DNA of 64,000 bases, from the NCBI RefSeq assembly GCF_041429785.1, contig NZ_CP163423.1, forward strand, positions 2,542,001 to 2,606,000. The letters are read 5' to 3'. The notes below the pieces were generated by a model. That model searched no databases and was not told where the DNA came from. It was given only the letters and a program-made list of their open reading frames with translations. Source of the stretch: Fretibacter rubidus (GTDB lineage: Bacteria > Pseudomonadota > Alphaproteobacteria > Caulobacterales > Maricaulaceae). The position numbers were made by a program, and so were the translations under genes. Of this stretch, positions 29,295-37,134 are shown piece by piece. Every line of letters starts with the position of its first letter. The first letter of the stretch is position 1.

Positions 29295-29707
29295 TAGGCC
29301 GCAACGATTAAAAACAGAATAGTGCCGGCCATGCCGACATAAGATAGCATGGTCAGGATTGTGCCAATAAAGCGACCTTTGCCCGATTTACCTTTTTCAG
29401 ACATACCAAAAGCATGGGCGATACGCCCCAACGTAATCGCAAGTCCAAAGCCGTGCAGCACTATCGGCACAATCGCAAAGCTATGGACGTTAGACACCAT
29501 GGCCAAGGCCAATAAACCGATAAGAAGCAATGGTGCATTTTCTGTGAAATTGCCATGAGCGCGAATACGGGCAAAAAGAATAGGATCCCCGCCATCGCCT
29601 AGATTCACCTTTTTGGCAATCCGTTGTCCGCCAACCCGGAACATAAGAAAAGGCGCAATGAGTAAGTTTAGCGCAACATAAAGCGCAACGATTTGAAAGA
29701 GGGTCAT
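29294..29707 (-). CDS. MAPEG family membrane protein
   Basis: The 137-residue four-helix membrane protein contains RIRAHGNFTENAPLLLIGLLALAM and LGRIAHAFGMS, the conserved elements of the MAPEG group (glutathione-dependent membrane enzymes related to microsomal GST). It is coupled to pmbA by a one-base overlap (TAATG). A second, less similar MAPEG protein lies at 38963. The substrate is unknown; detoxification of lipophilic electrophiles is the usual inference. Confidence 0.88.
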   Translation of the reverse strand: MTLFQIVALYVALNLLIAPFLMFRVGGQRIAKKVNLGDGGDPILFARIRAHGNFTENAPLLLIGLLALAMVSNVHSFAIVPIVLHGFGLAITLGRIAHAFGMSEKGKSGKGRFIGTILTMLSYVGMAGTILFLIVAA

Positions 29708-29730
29708 AGTAATCTCCGAATATGTGTTAT

Positions 29731-30393
29731 CTACGTTTGGGCGATGTTTTGGACGGCTTGCCGTAACGCATTAGCGTGATGTTGCGCGGGTTGTGCCCCC
29801 TGCACAGCGTATTGTCTATTATAAATAAAGGTCGGCACACCCGATATCCCCAATGTTTGAAAATGCGTGATATCTGCACTAACCTCGGCCTTGTCGCGCT
29901 CTGTTGATAGAAGTTCCGCTGTCAGCGTTTTATCGAGGCCAACGTTGCCCGCCAAATCGGCCAATACGGCGGTATCACCGACGTCCCTTTGATCAGTGAA
30001 AAACGCTTTGAACAGAGCTTCGGCCATTTCTGTACCCAACCCCTGCCCGCTTGCCCACCGTATCACGCGGTGCGCGTTTAGCGTATTGGGGCGCATGGGA
30101 ATACTGCTGAATTGAAAGTCTATACCTAATTGAGGCCCTATCTCTTCGAGGTGGGCACGCATGGCTTTAAACTTATCCGACGGCCCGTCACCAAATTTGG
30201 CTTTCATATAATCACTATAGGGCACTCCGCCTTGCGGGACATGAGGGTCGAGCATATAGGGATGCCAGTTCAAGGTAATAGCAAAAGGCATATAGTCTTT
30301 GGCTTGCAGGAAATAGCGCAGGCCAACCCAGCACCACGGACAGACAATATCAGAGACGATATCGACCTCTAGCGGTTTCGGACCCGCGCTCAT
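29731..30393 (-). CDS. DsbA-family oxidoreductase, FrnE-like
   Basis: The 220-residue thioredoxin-fold protein has the active-site motif CPWC (DIVCPWCWVG, about residues 15-24), the helical insertion and the cis-Pro loop GVPTFI followed by AVQGAQP. This identifies the FrnE/DsbA-like cytosolic group. No signal peptide is present, so it acts in the cytoplasm. Its start overlaps the MarR gene by four bases, so the regulator and oxidoreductase are co-translated. A response to thiol or quinone stress is plausible. Confidence 0.88.
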   Translation of the reverse strand: MSAGPKPLEVDIVSDIVCPWCWVGLRYFLQAKDYMPFAITLNWHPYMLDPHVPQGGVPYSDYMKAKFGDGPSDKFKAMRAHLEEIGPQLGIDFQFSSIPMRPNTLNAHRVIRWASGQGLGTEMAEALFKAFFTDQRDVGDTAVLADLAGNVGLDKTLTAELLSTERDKAEVSADITHFQTLGISGVPTFIYNRQYAVQGAQPAQHHANALRQAVQNIAQT

Positions 30394-30827
30394 GGTTCAA
30401 CATTCCCAGCGGCAGTATCGAAAAACTTCAAGACCGCGTTAATTTCGTCCTCGCTCATACCACGTGAGAGACGTTCGTTAAAATCACGAAAATCATTCAT
30501 CACAGTTTCGCGCAACGCCCAACCATCACCCGTCAAAGATACTGTTTTGGCGCGACCATCATCACTGCCATTACCACGCATCACCAAGCCCGCTCTTTCC
30601 ATACGCGTCACTAAGCCCGTTATTGCAGAGTTATTGCGCCCCGTGCCGTCTGCCAATTCAGATAAGCGGCAATTATCATGATAACCCAAATAAATCAGCA
30701 CAGCCGCTTGGGACGTCCCAACACGAGAGCGCGCTGCAAGGTGATTATCAGCGGCCTTGGCAACTCGCGTGTGGGCGCGGTCAAACATGAAAAACAAACG
30801 TCTATCAACGGGGCGGGCTATGGCCAT
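30390..30827 (-). CDS. MarR family transcriptional regulator
   Basis: The 145-residue protein has the MarR winged helix: AAVLIYLGYHDNCRLSELADGTGRNNSAITGLVTRMERAGLV in residues about 40-82, with the wing DDGRAKTVSLT. It heads an operon with the FrnE-like oxidoreductase. MarR proteins generally autoregulate by binding palindromes near their promoter. The 140 bases upstream carry GCATG repeats around 30840-30862, but I cannot assign an operator with confidence. Inducer unknown. Confidence 0.92.
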   Translation of the reverse strand: MAIARPVDRRLFFMFDRAHTRVAKAADNHLAARSRVGTSQAAVLIYLGYHDNCRLSELADGTGRNNSAITGLVTRMERAGLVMRGNGSDDGRAKTVSLTGDGWALRETVMNDFRDFNERLSRGMSEDEINAVLKFFDTAAGNVEP

Positions 30828-30968
30828 ATGACTCTCCTATGCATGCTGTGTTACGCATGTGAAGCAGCCCTGTCAAAGCACCGTGTGAAAGCAACATTCC
30901 CGTCAGGCGCTATGTGGCTTTACCTTGGTCAAATCCCAGCGTAGTCTCAAAAACTTAGGGAGTTAATT

Positions 30969-33407
30969 ATGCGCGTCATCATAAGTTTGTTTATCGGTTT
31001 TATATTAGTTGCTTGCGCGCCTTCTGGCACTGGCAGTTCGTCTAAAGCTGGCGATATGTTCGCGGGCATGGATCACCGCCCCGGGTTCATCGATCTTTAT
31101 GTCGATACAGATGAGAACCGGGTTTACGCCAAACTGCCCGACGCCAATGAAGACGGAGAGATTTTACGCCTTATCCATACCGCACGCCTTACTGCTGGCC
31201 TCGGGTCAAATCCCGTTGGGCTAGACCGGGGGTGGGGTGACAGCGGTAAGGTTGTTGTGTTTCGCAAAATGGGAAACCGTATCATCCTAGAGGCGGAAAA
31301 CCTGTCTTACCGCGCGAGCCCCGATAACCCACTGGAAGAGCGCGCGGTGCGTGAGAGCTTCGCCCCTTCATTTCTTGCAAGTTTTGATATTCGCAAATCT
31401 GGCGACGACTCTGTTATTGAATTAACAGAATTTCTCCAAAGCGATGTCCTCAACCTCGTGCAATATCTTAAGGACGCGGATCAAGGTAATTTTAGCATCG
31501 CCAAAGACCGTACATTGGTTGATACAAATAACTTGTTTTCCTTCCCGGATAATAATGAAATTGATGTCTTCTTCACGCTTAGTAGCTCCAAGCCTGGGCG
31601 CGAAGTGCGAACAACAGCGGCCAATGGCCTCGACGCGACCTTAATACAGCACCACAGTTTTGTGCGGCTGCCAGAGCAAGGTTATGGAATCCGCAAATCC
31701 GACCCGCGCGCAGGCGCAATTGAAGAAGTGCATTATGACTATAGCGCGGCTCTTGATGCCCCGATTGAAACGCGCCTCGCGCGGCGTTACCGCTTGCAAA
31801 AAGATGCTGACGGCAAGACCATTAATCCCATTATTTTTTATATTGATAGCGGCGCGCCCGAACCGATCCGTAGCGCCCTTGTTGACGGCGCACGCTGGTG
31901 GGAAGACGCGTTTGCAGCGGCAGGTTATCCCGATGGTTACCGCGTTGAAATTCTGCCAGAAGACGCGCACCCGCTAGATATTCGTTATAATGTTGTACAA
32001 TGGGTCCACCGCCAAACACGCGGTTGGAGTTACGGCGGCGGTGTATCTGACCCGCGCACAGGCGAAATGCTAAAGGGGCATGTTAATCTTGGCAGTCTTC
32101 GCGTTCGCCAAGACCGCATGATTTTTGAAGGCCTGGTCGGGACCGCCAAAACTGGCACTGGCTCGGATGATGACCCAATTGAATTGGCGCTTGATCGTAT
32201 CCGTCAATTATCCGCCCATGAAGTTGGTCACGCCCTTGGCTTTGCCCATAATTTCGCCGCTAGCACCTATAACAAGGGCTCGGTCATGGATTACCCAGCG
32301 CCTGATGTGCGCGTCACTGACGGCCAAATTGATTTCAGCCAAACCTACGGCGTCGGTATTGGCGAATGGGATGAATTTGCAGCGGCGTGGTTATACGGCG
32401 ATACGACAGAGGCGGAACGCGAGTTGCTCGTCCAAGACGCGCTCAGCCGTGGTCTTTTATATGTGGCCGATACAGATGCGCGCTCTGTTGGCACGTCCCA
32501 CCCCAAAGGTAATGTGTGGGATAATGGTGCCAATCCAGTCGACGGGCTTAAGACCGCAATGGACGTACGCGAAATTGCGCTTGAAAATTTCGGTGTTGAC
32601 CGGATTGTAGAAGGCCAACCTTTGTCAGATTTGAATAAAGTCATAGTACCGATTTATCTGTATCACCGTTACCAAACGGCGGCTGCCGCCAAAGTCTTAG
32701 GCGGAGCTTCCTTTAATTATGCTTTGCGAGGGGACGGGCAGGCGACCATGGAAATTGTCGCGCCGCGAGAGCAGCGCGCCGCGCTAGACGCGTTATTATC
32801 CACGTTAGACCCGAAAGCCTTGGATATACCAGACGCAACGCTAGAGCTATTGATGCCGTCGCTCGTCAGCTATAGTTTTGCTGATAGTGACCGCGAGTTG
32901 TTTCGCCGCACGGCTTATCCCGCTTTTGACGTGACGGCTGCGGCTGACACAGCGGCGGATTTGACATTTGACGCCTTGTTAGACCCGCGCCGCGCAGCAC
33001 GGTTAGTGGAGTTTAATCGTCGTGACCGTGCCAACCCAAGCCTAGAGACTGTATTAGAAGCCACGCATAGATATGTCATGAACCAACCCCTATCGGGCCG
33101 TACGGGCGAAATTTCCAAAGCAGTACAAACACGATTTGCCTATGCGTTGATGGATTTAGCCAGCGGCAGCAATACGCCTGCTGTGCAGTCACGTGCTTAC
33201 GCCGCCCTTGCCAAGGTTGGGCAAGCATCAAAGGCACGCGGTGATGATCACGGTGTGTGGTTATCAGAACAAGTTAAAGGATTTTTGGATACGCCGCGTA
33301 AATCCGTTGAGCCTGTTGTGAAGTCCAAAACCCTACCGCCGGGCGGGCCAATCGGACAAGGCGGTATTCATAACGGTATATTAGAAACATGCTGGCATTG
33401 CGATTAA
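30969..33407 (+). CDS. Zinc-dependent metalloprotease lipoprotein (DUF5117/DUF4953 type)
   Basis: The 812-residue protein starts with a lipoprotein signal (FIGFILVACAPS, lipobox Cys about 16) and so is exported and lipidated. An N-terminal DUF5117-like region (FIDLYVDTDENRVYAKLP; GSNPVGLDRG) leads to a metzincin-type site HEVGHALGFAH at 417-427, with the later SVMDYPAPD Met-turn-like segment. A large helical C-terminal domain (DUF4953) follows. These are envelope proteases of unknown substrate. It is monocistronic; its end is close to the convergent MipA gene. Confidence 0.9.
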   Translation: MRVIISLFIGFILVACAPSGTGSSSKAGDMFAGMDHRPGFIDLYVDTDENRVYAKLPDANEDGEILRLIHTARLTAGLGSNPVGLDRGWGDSGKVVVFRKMGNRIILEAENLSYRASPDNPLEERAVRESFAPSFLASFDIRKSGDDSVIELTEFLQSDVLNLVQYLKDADQGNFSIAKDRTLVDTNNLFSFPDNNEIDVFFTLSSSKPGREVRTTAANGLDATLIQHHSFVRLPEQGYGIRKSDPRAGAIEEVHYDYSAALDAPIETRLARRYRLQKDADGKTINPIIFYIDSGAPEPIRSALVDGARWWEDAFAAAGYPDGYRVEILPEDAHPLDIRYNVVQWVHRQTRGWSYGGGVSDPRTGEMLKGHVNLGSLRVRQDRMIFEGLVGTAKTGTGSDDDPIELALDRIRQLSAHEVGHALGFAHNFAASTYNKGSVMDYPAPDVRVTDGQIDFSQTYGVGIGEWDEFAAAWLYGDTTEAERELLVQDALSRGLLYVADTDARSVGTSHPKGNVWDNGANPVDGLKTAMDVREIALENFGVDRIVEGQPLSDLNKVIVPIYLYHRYQTAAAAKVLGGASFNYALRGDGQATMEIVAPREQRAALDALLSTLDPKALDIPDATLELLMPSLVSYSFADSDRELFRRTAYPAFDVTAAADTAADLTFDALLDPRRAARLVEFNRRDRANPSLETVLEATHRYVMNQPLSGRTGEISKAVQTRFAYALMDLASGSNTPAVQSRAYAALAKVGQASKARGDDHGVWLSEQVKGFLDTPRKSVEPVVKSKTLPPGGPIGQGGIHNGILETCWHCD

Positions 33408-33417
33408 TATATCCAAA

Positions 33418-34245
33418 CTAGCCCCGTCGTCTGCCCCGTCTGGCGTCTTGGCCAAATGTATAGACCCAGAATATACCGCCAAAGGCTTGTGTTGGACTGC
33501 CCCGTTCTGTGACAAGCGGTGCGTCTTTGGCGTCACCCATTAATTGGCTAAGCGACCCTTGTAAGAATATGGCGCTGCGCTCGGACACGGGGGCGGTCGC
33601 ACTCAGCGATAAGCCTACGGAATAAAGTCCGCCAGAGGCACGATATTGTGACAGGCCACTGGCTACTGATTGCACGGTCGTGACGCCGTAATAGGCGTTC
33701 ATATAATCGCTATCACCGAAGTTCAGGCTCGGCCCAATGCTTATCCGAATTGGCGGGCCGTAGCCGCGAATGGACGTGTTGTAGCGCGCCGATAGCTCGC
33801 CGACGAATCCGTCATGTCCGCCCAGCCCTTGCCGGGCTGCCGCGCTAATACGCCAATTCTCACGGCTGTAGCTGACCGTACCGCCCAGCTCAATTGTCCT
33901 GCTTACATCACCCAATCCAATGAGGTCTGTTGTTTGCTTGCCCGCTATTTGAAACGGCGCGTCACCGTCTTCTTCGCGGTCAGAAGTAAACTTCGCGGTA
34001 GAGACAACGCTAAATCCGCCTTCGTCAAAGAGTTTCAAATTGGCCCCTTCAGGAATAGAGGCATAGAAGACATCATCATAGGTGACCCGCGCAAAGGGCA
34101 AGGCCAGAACTGCATAATCATCATCACCGCTATAATGGGGCGCAAGCGCGACACCGCCACCCAGGCTCAGCCCCCATTTGGTGTCATCCGCATTCGCTGT
34201 ATGTGTTATGAGGAGGCTACAAAAGCCCAAGAGTAAAATGCGCAT
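33418..34245 (-). CDS. MipA/OmpV family outer-membrane protein (copy 1)
   Basis: From the ATG followed by a signal peptide (MRILLLGFCSLLITHTANA) the protein is 275 residues; the longer frame upstream is leader. The body is an outer-membrane beta-barrel of the MipA/OmpV family: WGLSLGGGVALAPHYSGDDDY, LPFARVTYDD, GLGGHDGFVGELSARY and a C-terminal WVYTFGQDARR. Family members scaffold murein enzymes or act as porin-like proteins. It is paralogous to the adjacent gene at 34320 and shares the barrel elements in the same order. Confidence 0.88.
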   Translation of the reverse strand: MRILLLGFCSLLITHTANADDTKWGLSLGGGVALAPHYSGDDDYAVLALPFARVTYDDVFYASIPEGANLKLFDEGGFSVVSTAKFTSDREEDGDAPFQIAGKQTTDLIGLGDVSRTIELGGTVSYSRENWRISAAARQGLGGHDGFVGELSARYNTSIRGYGPPIRISIGPSLNFGDSDYMNAYYGVTTVQSVASGLSQYRASGGLYSVGLSLSATAPVSERSAIFLQGSLSQLMGDAKDAPLVTERGSPTQAFGGIFWVYTFGQDARRGRRRG

Positions 34246-34319
34246 AACAATATCCTTTTGAAAGGATACGGCTAACAAATGTGCTTGGTTTAAACTGGTG
34301 ACCTTGGAAATACAGTTTG

Positions 34320-35228
34320 CTAGCGGCCGGTGACTAACTCTTTGGCGCGGCGGGCGTCTTGGCCAAAGGCGCGCACCCAAAACACGCCTGCAAAGGCTTG
34401 GGTGCTACTGCCACGTTGCTGGATTAGCGGAGCATCTTTCGCATCGCCCGAGAGTTCCCGCAAAGAGCCATACAGAATAAAGGCGCTTTTCTCTGATGTT
34501 GGAACAAAGGCAAGCGTGTTGATACCAATACTATAAATACCGCCGCTTGTACGGTATTCTGGAAGGCCAGAGCCAATGGATTGTTCGGGTGTTACGCCGT
34601 AATAAGTTTGCAATAAATCCGCTTCGCCGAACTTAATATTAGGTGTGAGGAAGACGGCGATAGGTGTTTCGCCAGCTTTGAAAATCTTGCGGTAACTGAC
34701 CGACGCATCACCGATTAACGCGCCGTGTCCACCAACACCTTGGCGCACACTGCCGTTAAACGATATTGGGCCAGCGTCATACCCAAGTGCACCGCCGAGT
34801 TCGACTGACGGCTTGATATCGCCAAGCCCAAGAAGGTCATCGGTTGAACTTCCCGATACCGCGAAGAAGCTTTTGCCGTCTTCACCACGCGGAAAGGCCA
34901 TTTCGGCTTTGGCGGTCACGGTCCAACCGTCCTTGTCATAGAGGCGGTAGTTAGCGCCCTCTGGTACGCTCACCCAGAAATTATCACCGTATGACGCCCG
35001 TGCAAATGGAAGCGCACGCACGCGGTAAGCGTCATCACCCGTGTAATTGGGCGAAACATAGGCCCCTGCCCCAGCAATCAGACCCCATTTGCTGTGGTCA
35101 TAATTTGAAAAATCAGGCAGCAAATCACGAAAAAATGGCTTTGATGCTGTTTGAGCCAATGCAGGAGATGCACCTACGCATAGGGCCAGAGCCGTAACGG
35201 CGATTGATTTTATTATGAAACGACCCAT
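34320..35228 (-). CDS. MipA/OmpV family outer-membrane protein (copy 2)
   Basis: I start this 302-residue protein at MGRFIIKSIAVTALALC, with a signal peptide ending near PALAQ. It parallels copy 1 block for block: WGLIAGAGAYVSPNYTGDDAYRVRALPFARASYGD, LLGLGDIKPSVELGG, GVGGHGALIGDASVSYR, YYGVTPEQSIGSGLPEYR and WVRAFGQDARR. The two genes are in tandem with a 74-base gap, consistent with an old duplication followed by divergence. It carries an extra N-terminal segment (FFRDLLPDFSNYDHS) absent from copy 1. Upstream is the long non-coding stretch 35229-35851. Confidence 0.88.
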   Translation of the reverse strand: MGRFIIKSIAVTALALCVGASPALAQTASKPFFRDLLPDFSNYDHSKWGLIAGAGAYVSPNYTGDDAYRVRALPFARASYGDNFWVSVPEGANYRLYDKDGWTVTAKAEMAFPRGEDGKSFFAVSGSSTDDLLGLGDIKPSVELGGALGYDAGPISFNGSVRQGVGGHGALIGDASVSYRKIFKAGETPIAVFLTPNIKFGEADLLQTYYGVTPEQSIGSGLPEYRTSGGIYSIGINTLAFVPTSEKSAFILYGSLRELSGDAKDAPLIQQRGSSTQAFAGVFWVRAFGQDARRAKELVTGR

Positions 35229-35352
35229 TTTATTCCTTATCATCACATAGCTAACATAGATAAGCGCAATTCGTTCCATAACAATTGCCGAGATATTAAA
35301 AAAAGACAACTCACTTCACGTTGCGTGTTCAAAGCGTGGGTATATTGACCGG

Positions 35353-35481
35353 TTTTGTGAGGATGGCTTGGGGCTAATGCGTGAACCTCGCCTTTGAGCT
35401 CTGAGATCAATCCTCAAGATTCATGACACGGCTATGCCGATTAATGTCTTGTTGTTGCCCCTGCCAGGGGCTTTATTTTTT
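35353..35481 (+). ncRNA. Candidate structured small RNA ending in an intrinsic terminator
   Basis: No open frame fills this segment, but it has the architecture of a bacterial small RNA. A -10-like TATATT lies at 35341-35346. A closing stem pairs GAGGAT (35359-35364) with ATCCTC (35410-35415). A second hairpin has CGGC-TAT-GCCG flanked by GACA/TGTC (35425-35448). A GC-rich terminator hairpin plus T-run lies at 35457-35481. Predicted length is about 130 nt. I do not recognise the class; it does not obviously match 6S, tmRNA or the signal-recognition RNA. The 5' end is a guess from the promoter-like element. Confidence 0.45.
35457..35481 (+). terminator. Intrinsic terminator
   Basis: GCCCCT-GCC-AGGGGC forms a near-perfect GC stem at 35457-35471 followed by TTTATTTTTT. 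It is plus-strand oriented, and no annotated plus-strand gene lies directly upstream. This is the main argument for a small RNA here. Confidence 0.8.
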
Positions 35482-35522
35482 AAATTAGGTCCACAGGAGC
35501 TAATGTTCGGCAAAGCCGATCA

Positions 35523-35560
35523 AAAACAAAGCCCCCACCACAGTATGGCGGGGGCTCGTT
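35523..35560. terminator. Bidirectional intrinsic terminator
   Basis: AGCCCCC (35530-35536) pairs with GGGGGCT (35550-35556), with an inner CCA/TGG extension. On the minus strand it is followed by TTTGTTTTT, on the plus strand by CGTTTT. It can stop minus-strand transcripts coming from 35.6-36.5 kb. Confidence 0.75.
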
Positions 35561-35851
35561 TTAAGTTTGGGTCTAACGGGACGTCGTGCCCGCTTTGCCG
35601 GTAAGATATTCGGTACCCAATTTCGCTTTTACGAAAGTACTGATTTAACAGCTTCGGGCAGACCCCTCAAAAAAGATAAACAATTCACACCTCCTTTCAT
35701 AACGCGGTCGGACATCCGACGGCTTCCAATAAACAAAGTGTCTCCTAAAAAAGACAGTTTTGCAATCAAGAAATTTTATGAAATTTCAAAGGCTCTTAAC
35801 CCGCTATTTACCATGACGCACCGAATATGCTGCGCTCAATGGAGCCCGTCT

Positions 35852-36466
35852 TTAGCGCTTCGCGTTAAGTCCGACACCGCAATCAGCGCCCCAATTGGCA
35901 AATGTTGCATTGGGTTCAGGCATAATCACCTGATGCGTTTCGCCCTTATAACTGACCTCGACCTTATTACGTAGGATGATATGATTATAAAATTCCATCG
36001 CTGGGCGAGTGTTTAGCGCATAAAGAGCTTTATTTTTTTTCTTATAAGACCACTTTTCACGCTCTTGCTTCTCGCCATTAACAAACACATCGACTTTCGC
36101 TGTCCGTGTGCCGCTTTTGGTGAAGGGTTCGCGGTAAATATCGGCTGGCATCATATCTGACCACGTCAGAGCCATTTGCATTTGACCGTCAACACAGGCC
36201 AAAGCCATTTGACCGGGTTGTTCCAGTGACGGCACTTGAATAATTTCCAATACGACTGTTTGTTGCCCTGCTTTTTTTCGTGTGCCTGTTTGCGTATTAT
36301 TTCGGAGTAAACGCCACGTCATAGTGAACAAACCCCAAGGACGCATGTTATCGTCAATTGCAGGGGCCTCAATCACTTGCACGATGTCATCATTCGTTTG
36401 ACTATGTACTGAGGCGGCAACGGTAAAAGCGAAGACAGAGATAAGGGAAAGTGATAAATTACGCAT
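35852..36466 (-). CDS. Hypothetical secreted protein (204 aa)
   Basis: I do not recognise a family. The N-terminus (MRNLSLSLISVFAFTVAASVHSQ) is a clear Sec signal peptide. The mature part is mixed beta, with VVLEIIQVPSLEQPGQMALACVDGQMQMALTW, a basic VNGEKQEREKWSYKKKNKAL segment and two cysteines that may pair. The ATG directly abuts the T-run of the msrB terminator, so there is no ordinary ribosome-binding site and the gene seems to depend on read-through or leaderless initiation. It is followed by a long non-coding region. Confidence 0.65.
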   Translation of the reverse strand: MRNLSLSLISVFAFTVAASVHSQTNDDIVQVIEAPAIDDNMRPWGLFTMTWRLLRNNTQTGTRKKAGQQTVVLEIIQVPSLEQPGQMALACVDGQMQMALTWSDMMPADIYREPFTKSGTRTAKVDVFVNGEKQEREKWSYKKKNKALYALNTRPAMEFYNHIILRNKVEVSYKGETHQVIMPEPNATFANWGADCGVGLNAKR

Positions 36467-36496
36467 AAAAAAGGCCTAGCAATGTGCCAGGCCTTT
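36467..36496 (-). terminator. Intrinsic terminator after msrB, abutting the next start codon
   Basis: On the minus strand AAGGCCTGGC, a short loop and GCTAGGCCTT form a long stem (36471-36495). It is followed by six T residues that run straight into the ATG of the secreted-protein gene at 36466. Confidence 0.8.
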
Positions 36497-36530
36497 GTCA
36501 GCTATAAATTGCAGGAAATATTTTTACGGT

Positions 36531-37052
36531 CTAGGCATCTGGAATGAAGTCTAGTGCAATACCGTTATTACAATAACGTAGTCCCGTTGGTGCGGGGCCG
36601 TCTTTGAATACATGGCCTTGATGACCACCGCAGCGTGAACAGTGATATTCTGTGCGGGCCATAAATAGCTTACGATCAACTTTGGTATCTAAACTTCCTG
36701 GAATAAAATCGTAAAAGCTTGGCCAGCCTGTGCCTGATTCGTATTTTGTTTCTGATTTGAACAGAGGCAGCGCGCAGCCTGCGCAGACAAATGTACCGTC
36801 GCGCTTTTCAGCATTCAGCGGTGATGTCCCTGCCCGCTCTGTGCCTTCTTCGCGCAGCACATAATATTCCATATCGGTCAACCGGTCTTTCCACGCGGCG
36901 GGGGTCATATTGGCCCATTCATTATCGCTCATATTTACATCCTTTGCCGTCTTTGCATCAGTCGTCATATCATCTGCTTTGGTTGTTGTGCCTGTGCAAG
37001 CCGCTAATGAGAAAGCCGCAGCGCCCAGACCAAGATTACGTCGTGTTAGCAT
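36531..37052 (-). CDS. msrB: Peptide-methionine (R)-S-oxide reductase, exported lipoprotein form
   Basis: MsrB reduces methionine-R-sulfoxide in proteins. From the ATG at 37052 the 173-residue protein begins MLTRRNLGLGAAAFSLAAC, a twin-arginine motif with a lipobox. It is probably a Tat-exported lipoprotein repairing envelope proteins. The catalytic core is complete: zinc ligands CAGC and CSRCGGHQGHVF, the block YESGTGWPSFYDFI, and catalytic Cys161 in RYCNNGIALDF. No MsrA is in the window. The longer frame upstream is leader overlapping the ubiA end. Its own terminator follows. Confidence 0.93.
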   Translation of the reverse strand: MLTRRNLGLGAAAFSLAACTGTTTKADDMTTDAKTAKDVNMSDNEWANMTPAAWKDRLTDMEYYVLREEGTERAGTSPLNAEKRDGTFVCAGCALPLFKSETKYESGTGWPSFYDFIPGSLDTKVDRKLFMARTEYHCSRCGGHQGHVFKDGPAPTGLRYCNNGIALDFIPDA

Positions 37053-37134
37053 GATAAACTCCTTCGTGTTTATTCTATTACTAACGTAATACGCATAAGA
37101 GTGGGAACAAGTTGCCATCACGAAGAGGTGATGG

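Larger units (their letters stand above)
35229..35851. other. 623-base stretch without a supported protein gene
   Basis: This gap holds the upstream region of MipA copy 2, a candidate small RNA with its terminator (35353-35481), a second bidirectional hairpin (35523-35560) and about 290 bases (35561-35851) in which I see no convincing gene. The plus-strand frame at 35567-35974 runs into the antisense of the next gene and has no family resemblance. A strong AAAGGAGGTG on the minus strand near 35688-35697 leads only to short broken frames. Confidence 0.6.

Noticed and set aside
30828-30968. GCATG repeats upstream of the MarR gene as a MarR operator
   Set aside because: The symmetry is imperfect and spacing irregular, so it is not strong enough to list as a site.
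35567-35974. A 135-residue plus-strand reading frame in the 35.6-36.0 kb gap
   Set aside because: It runs into the antisense of the secreted-protein gene, lacks a ribosome site and has no family resemblance.
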